From: Actinokineospora inagensis DSM 44258
GTDB taxonomy: Bacteria; Actinomycetota; Actinomycetes; Mycobacteriales; Pseudonocardiaceae
NCBI RefSeq assembly: GCF_000482865.1
Contig: NZ_AXWW01000007.1
Coordinates: forward strand, 1 to 64,000
DNA length: 64,000 nt
Reading direction: 5' to 3'
Shown here: in pieces, positions 59,731-64,000 of the stretch
Position numbering within the stretch: the first letter of the stretch is position 1
Layout of the letters: each line of letters starts with the position of its first letter
Notes under the pieces: generated by a model
Seen by the model: the letters and a program-made list of their open reading frames with translations, nothing else
Told to the model about the DNA's origin: nothing
Databases searched by the model: none
Program-made: the position numbers and the translations under genes

Positions 59731-61089
59731 GTGACCACCAGGGCGAGGGTGCGGGCGTGGCTGAGCGCTGCCGTCACCGCGCTCGCGCTGGCCGGGATCG
59801 TCGTCGGCACCCTGCCCGCGCCGCAGGCACCACCGCAGGCCCAGGTCGGCCAGGCCAGACCGATGGGCGCGGTGCCGCCGCCGACCGAGTCCGAGCGGAC
59901 CATGGCGGCCGAGCGCACCGCCGCCGTCGACGACCTGCTCCGCCGCCGAGCGGACGCCCTGCTCAACCGGGACCTGGCCGGGTTCACCGCCACCCTCGAC
60001 CCGAACGCCGACCAGGCCTTCCTGGACGCGCAGCGGGCCCTGTTCGACAACATCGCGGGCATCCCGCTGGACACCTGGTCGTACCTGGTCAACCCGGACG
60101 ACACCCTCGACCTCACCACGCTGGCCGCCCCCGCCGCCGACCCGACGGCCACCGAGCTGTGGGCCCCGGGGGTCGAGCTGCGCTACGCCCTGCACGGCAT
60201 CGACCAGACCCCCACCACCCGCCCGATGGGCTACCTGTTCGCCAAGCGCGCGGGCGGCTGGTACCTGCGGTCGGACACCGCGCTGGCCGATCTGGGCAGG
60301 CGCAGTTGGCAGGGGCCGTGGGACTTCGGCCCGTGCGTGGTCACCGCCACGGCGAACGGCCTGGTCATCGCGCACCGGGGCAGCCAACCGATGATCGACC
60401 GGCTGGCCCATGAGCTGGACCCGTCGGTCGCCGCCGTCAGCGCGGTGTGGGGCGACGCCTGGCCCAAGCGGGTCGCGCTGATCCTGCCGGACAGCCCGGT
60501 GGAGATGCGCGCCCTGGTCGGGCCGGACTTCCCGGTCGAGTCCGTGGTCGCGGTCGCCATCGCCGACCGGGTCGACACGGCCAAGCACACCGCCACCGGC
60601 CAGCGGGTCGTGCTCAGCCCGACCGGGGCCAGGGCGCTGTCGGCCGCCTCGCTGCGAGTCGTGCTGCGGCACGAGATCACCCACGTCGCCGCCCGGTCGG
60701 TCACCGTGGACGGCTCGCCGATGTGGCTGCTGGAGGGCTTCGCCGACTACGTCGGCTACCGGGAGGCCGGCGTCACCCTCGCCCAAGGCGCCCCCGACCT
60801 GGCCCGACGCGTTCGCGACACCGGGCCGCCGACCGCCCTGCCCGACGACGGCGACTTCCGCGCCCGCGACCGCAGCCTCGACCTCGCCTACCAGCAGTCC
60901 TGGTCCATCGCCCGCTTCGTCGCCGACCGCTACGGCGAACCCCGCCTCGTCCAGCTCTACCGCGCCCTGGCGGGCGCGGGCCCGATCTCCGCCAGCGACA
61001 CCGACGACCTGCTCCGCAAGGTCATCGGCCTGGACCGGGCGGGCCTGCTCAAGCAGTGGCAGTCGTACCTGCGCGCGACCCTGCGCTGA
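59731..61089 (+). CDS. Membrane-anchored gluzincin-type metallopeptidase
   Basis: A 452-residue protein with an N-terminal membrane anchor or signal (about 8-27, WLSAAVTALALAGIVVGTLP) and an external domain. The zinc motif is at about 310-340: VVLRHEITHVAARS (HExxH) followed by LLEGFADYVGY, which supplies the third ligand Glu. The substrate is unknown. GTG 59731 has TAGGAT 7 nt upstream. It directly precedes pimB. Confidence 0.85.
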   Translation: MTTRARVRAWLSAAVTALALAGIVVGTLPAPQAPPQAQVGQARPMGAVPPPTESERTMAAERTAAVDDLLRRRADALLNRDLAGFTATLDPNADQAFLDAQRALFDNIAGIPLDTWSYLVNPDDTLDLTTLAAPAADPTATELWAPGVELRYALHGIDQTPTTRPMGYLFAKRAGGWYLRSDTALADLGRRSWQGPWDFGPCVVTATANGLVIAHRGSQPMIDRLAHELDPSVAAVSAVWGDAWPKRVALILPDSPVEMRALVGPDFPVESVVAVAIADRVDTAKHTATGQRVVLSPTGARALSAASLRVVLRHEITHVAARSVTVDGSPMWLLEGFADYVGYREAGVTLAQGAPDLARRVRDTGPPTALPDDGDFRARDRSLDLAYQQSWSIARFVADRYGEPRLVQLYRALAGAGPISASDTDDLLRKVIGLDRAGLLKQWQSYLRATLR

Positions 61090-61108
61090 CCGGGACTACG
61101 GTTGTCCG

Positions 61109-62260
61109 GTGCGCAAGACCCTCCTGGTCACCAATGACTTCCCCCCGCGACCGGGGGGCATCCAGACCTACCTGCACAACTTCGCCCGCTGGCTGCCCGG
61201 CCAGGAGTTGGTCGTCTACGCCCCCGCCTGGTCCGGCGCCGAGACCTTCGACGCCGCCCAGCCCTTCCCGGTCGTGCGCCACCCCACGTCGCTGATGCTC
61301 CCGACGCCCGGCGTCGCCCGCCGTGCCAAGGAGATCTTGCGCGCCGAGGGGTGTGACTCCGTGTGGTTCGGCGCGGCCGCCCCGCTCGGTCTGCTCGCCC
61401 CGGTCTTGCGCAAAGCCGGCGCCCGCCGCGTGGTGGCCAGCACCCACGGCCACGAGGTCGGTTGGTCGATGTTGCCCGGCGCGCGGCAGTCGTTGCGCCG
61501 CATCGGTTCCACGACCGACGTGGTGACGTACGTGAGCCGGTACACCAGGTCCCGCTTCTCGGCGGCCTTCGGCGCCCAGGCGGCGCTGGAGCTGCTGCCG
61601 TCCGGTGTGGACACTGACGTCTACCGGCCGGATCCGGCCGCACGGGCGGAAATCCGGGCCCGACACGGCTTGGGCGACCGACCGGTTGTCGTGTGCGTCT
61701 CGCGGCTTGTGCCGCGCAAGGGGCAGGACGTGCTGATCCAGGCGCTGCCCGCCATCCGGTCCCGTATCCCCGACGCGGCGTTGTTGTTGGTCGGCGGTGG
61801 GCCGTACCGTTCGCACCTGGAGGGGTTGGCCGCCCAACTGGGTGTCTCCGAACACGTGATCTTCACCGGATCGGTGCCGTGGGAAGAACTCCCCGCCCAC
61901 TACGCGGCGGGTGACGTCTTCGCCATGCCCTGCCGCACCCACGGCAAGGGCCTGGACGTGGAAGCCCTCGGCATCGTCTTCCTCGAAGCCGCCGCCACCG
62001 GCCTCCCGGTCATCGTCGGCAACTCCGGCGGTGCCCCGGAAACGGTGCTGGACGGCGAAACCGGCCACGTGGTCAACGGTCGGGACGCCTCGGTGATCGC
62101 CGACCGCATCGCGGACCTCCTAGCCGACCCCGCCCGCGCCGCCGCGATGGGCGCCGCGGGCAGGCGGTGGATGGAACGCGCCTGGACCTGGTCCACCCGT
62201 GCAGGCCGTCTCGGCGAACTCCTGGACGGGGAAACGGTTTACCGCTTCAGCGCACATTGA
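61109..62260 (+). CDS. pimB: Phosphatidylinositol monomannoside mannosyltransferase
   Basis: A 383-residue GT-B, GT4-family glycosyltransferase. The N-terminal TLLVTNDFPPRPGGIQTYLH and GHEVGWSMLPGARQSLRRIG, and the C-terminal donor site CVSRLVPRKGQDVLIQALP, FTGSVPWEELPAHYAAGDVF and GLDVEALGIVFLEAAATGLP (EX7E), match PimB. It adds the second mannose to phosphatidylinositol monomannoside at the cytoplasmic face. TACGGT lies 6 nt before the GTG. Overlaps the convergent NTPase gene by 14 bp. Confidence 0.93.
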   Translation: MRKTLLVTNDFPPRPGGIQTYLHNFARWLPGQELVVYAPAWSGAETFDAAQPFPVVRHPTSLMLPTPGVARRAKEILRAEGCDSVWFGAAAPLGLLAPVLRKAGARRVVASTHGHEVGWSMLPGARQSLRRIGSTTDVVTYVSRYTRSRFSAAFGAQAALELLPSGVDTDVYRPDPAARAEIRARHGLGDRPVVVCVSRLVPRKGQDVLIQALPAIRSRIPDAALLLVGGGPYRSHLEGLAAQLGVSEHVIFTGSVPWEELPAHYAAGDVFAMPCRTHGKGLDVEALGIVFLEAAATGLPVIVGNSGGAPETVLDGETGHVVNGRDASVIADRIADLLADPARAAAMGAAGRRWMERAWTWSTRAGRLGELLDGETVYRFSAH

Positions 62261-64000
62261 TCGCTTCCAGCAACGCCGTCCAGGTGTCGGCGGAGAACGA
62301 CGCCAGGTACTCCGCCACATCGCTCTGATCTTCCAATCGCTGCGCGGTGTCGAGCAGCGCGGGCCACGGGTCCACCATCCGCTTCCATCCGGCCAGTTCG
62401 GTGAGCAGCCCGGCGTGCGCCGTCTCGGCGACCCGCAAGGCGTGCGGCGACAAGGTTGTATCGGTGCGCAACCGCACCATCCACTTGGCGTACCGCAGCA
62501 CGTGGTCGTATGACCATTTGGGACTGTGCACGGCGAACACCGTGTAGGCGTGGTTCGCCAGTGCCGAGGTGACTTTGACCGGGACCGAGTCCGGCACCCG
62601 GGCATCGGTGAAGTCCAGTCTGCTCGTGCCGCACCCGGTGGACAGCAAGCCCAGCCAGCTCGCGGCGAAGTCCGGCCAGTCGTTGTCCAGCGGGGCGTGG
62701 TTGGTGAAGTCCAAGAGGGCGCGGCCGAACCGCTGTCGCTGTTCCAGCGCGAGCTCACCGCGCAACCGCGCGAGATCGATGTACCGGTCGCGGACCGGTC
62801 GGGACACGAAGACCGGGCCACGGTCCTGGCCCAGGGTGATGGTGGTCAGCACGGCGGAGAAGTCTTTCGGGTCCAAACCGGACTCCCACGCGCTGACCAT
62901 CGCCCGCCACGCCCCGAGTGACCTGCTCGGCCACAGGTCGAACAGCCGCAGCGGGCCGAACAGCATCCGCAACAGCAGCAGGTTGACCGAATAGGCCGCC
63001 AGGGCGCGGATGGTGTCCGGCGGTGTCGGCTGGTAGCCGTACCGGCTGGTCGCCTGTCGTTGCCGGTGGCCGCTGATGAGCAGGTCGAGCGTCTTGCGCG
63101 CGGCGGTCAACTCGGGGCCGGACCAGGTGGCCATCCGCATGTCCAGGAAGCGGATGAGCGAGTCCTGGCCGCCGAGGTAGCGGTGGGAGAGCAGGCTGAA
63201 CAGCAGGTCGTCCTCGGGGTCGTGCTCGTGGCGCCGCAGGAAAGCGCCCTCGGCGACGTCCCGCAACACCTCGGTCACCCTGGCCGCCACCAGGTATTCG
63301 GCGAAGGTGGCGTGCAGGAACTCGTAGCTGCGGTGCACCGACCCGGCCACGGCCTCGTTCGCGTACACGAAGAAGAACTCGCCCAGCAGGCGCTCGCCCC
63401 GGGTCGTGGGTTCGCGCAAGGCGGTCAGGTCCGTGGTGAGGTCGTCCTCGGTGATCCATTGCCTGCCGCGGTTGAACATCCCCAGCGCGGCGATGGAGAG
63501 CCGGACGAGTTGGCTGCGCACGGAGTCGTCATGCCGCTTGCGCGCGACCTCGCGGCGGGCGTAGGAGTCCAGCAGGCGTTCGTACAGGATGGCCTGGGAC
63601 AGGTCGGTTGTGGCGTTGGCCGGGTCGGCCAGGTAGAGGCACAACATGAGCAGCAGCAGCGGTTCGCGCGCCAGGTCCCACTGTTCGAGGACCGTGTCCG
63701 GGTCCACCGGGCGCAGGGAACCGTTGACCTCGTTCCAGATCCGGATCCACTCGGTGATCTGGTGCCGGTCGAACGGCAGCAGCTCGACGACCGGACACCC
63801 GTCGGGCGTGCGAACCCGGTTGATCACCAGGGTGCGCGAGGTGACCACCACCGCCACCGGCCGCCCCAGGGCCGCCTCGGTTTCCTGGAACCGAACGACG
63901 TCGTGCAGGTAGTTCCGCCGGTCGGTGGCGGTCGCCTGCAGCAGCTCGTCCAAGCCGTCGAGGAGGACGACGCGGATGGTGTCGTCGCACTGGTCGGACA
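62247..64000 (-). CDS. NACHT-family NTPase, 3' part only (runs off the window)
   Basis: About 583 codons are visible; the N-terminus and Walker A lie beyond base 64000. The first visible part reads RVVLLDGLDELLQ, a NACHT-type Walker B with the double acidic pattern, then VVVTSRTLV (sensor 1). The NACHT-associated helical and winged-helix parts follow, with the typical YEFLHATFAEYLVAARV. The C-terminal about 350 residues are alpha-helical without obvious repeats. Bacterial NACHT proteins include phage-defence NLR-like systems, but the effector domain, which would decide, is outside the window. Confidence 0.85.
   Translation of the reverse strand, partial: SDQCDDTIRVVLLDGLDELLQATATDRRNYLHDVVRFQETEAALGRPVAVVVTSRTLVINRVRTPDGCPVVELLPFDRHQITEWIRIWNEVNGSLRPVDPDTVLEQWDLAREPLLLLMLCLYLADPANATTDLSQAILYERLLDSYARREVARKRHDDSVRSQLVRLSIAALGMFNRGRQWITEDDLTTDLTALREPTTRGERLLGEFFFVYANEAVAGSVHRSYEFLHATFAEYLVAARVTEVLRDVAEGAFLRRHEHDPEDDLLFSLLSHRYLGGQDSLIRFLDMRMATWSGPELTAARKTLDLLISGHRQRQATSRYGYQPTPPDTIRALAAYSVNLLLLRMLFGPLRLFDLWPSRSLGAWRAMVSAWESGLDPKDFSAVLTTITLGQDRGPVFVSRPVRDRYIDLARLRGELALEQRQRFGRALLDFTNHAPLDNDWPDFAASWLGLLSTGCGTSRLDFTDARVPDSVPVKVTSALANHAYTVFAVHSPKWSYDHVLRYAKWMVRLRTDTTLSPHALRVAETAHAGLLTELAGWKRMVDPWPALLDTAQRLEDQSDVAEYLASFSADTWTALLEAINVR

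Overview
This 64 kb window is high-GC, densely coding DNA with frequent GTG starts and strong third-position GC. The gene content points to an actinomycete, most plausibly a member of the Pseudonocardiaceae. The markers are a NucS mismatch endonuclease, a MurA with Asp in place of the catalytic Cys, DUF2550 and DUF3043 membrane proteins, XRE/DUF397 pairs, the PimB mannosyltransferase, and an actinobacterial cytochrome bc1-aa3 cluster (qcrCAB, ctaC, ctaE, ctaF). The genus is not determined.

Left part (1-14 kb): two paralogous membrane proteins and a SigE-like sigma factor, then atpC and its DUF2550 neighbour without the rest of the ATP synthase operon. A tandem triplication of an XRE-TPR regulator follows: one full copy, one copy lacking the HTH, and one wrecked by a repeat insertion. 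Next come the cobalamin adenosyltransferase and murA (the atpC-DUF2550-cobO-murA order known from mycobacteria), a gamma-glutamyltransferase and an ethylmalonyl-CoA mutase-like B12 enzyme. Middle-left (14-31 kb): accessory metabolism and stress genes. These are an isochorismatase-like hydrolase with a divergent AraC-type regulator, a crotonase, a GH18 chitinase with a DasR-type operator, a NUDIX hydrolase and nucS. They continue with a HigBA-type toxin-antitoxin pair, an MFS exporter, a Na+/solute symporter, a duplicated 3-hydroxyacyl-CoA dehydrogenase, a VapBC45-like pair carried between 46-bp direct repeats, fmdB and map.

Middle-right (32-46 kb): adenosine kinase, A-type Fe-S carrier, glycerate kinase and DUF3043 form a conserved actinobacterial block that in mycobacteria lies beside asnB and ctaC. 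Here an aldo/keto reductase and an XRE plus five-gene DUF397 array are inserted between DUF3043 and asnB. Right (46-64 kb): ctaE-qcrCAB, a penicillin-recognising lipoprotein, a DEDDh/GIY-YIG nuclease, a NYN RNase-like protein and two NlpC/P60 cell-wall proteins. The window closes with a metallopeptidase, pimB and the 3' part of a NACHT NTPase running off the edge.

Two families of non-coding repeats stand out. One is a composite element: a 148-bp near-perfect hairpin flanked on one side by an array of about 49-bp units and on the other by a small stem-loop module. It occurs three times, and a fourth array starts at base 1. Base changes in one arm of the hairpin are matched in the other. The second is a family of about 115-bp elements, four copies, each with two DnaA-box-like 9-mers about 20 bp apart. 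Many genes have a TANNNT -10 hexamer 6-7 nt before the start codon and are probably transcribed as leaderless mRNAs. No tRNA, rRNA, CRISPR array or complete biosynthetic cluster was seen.
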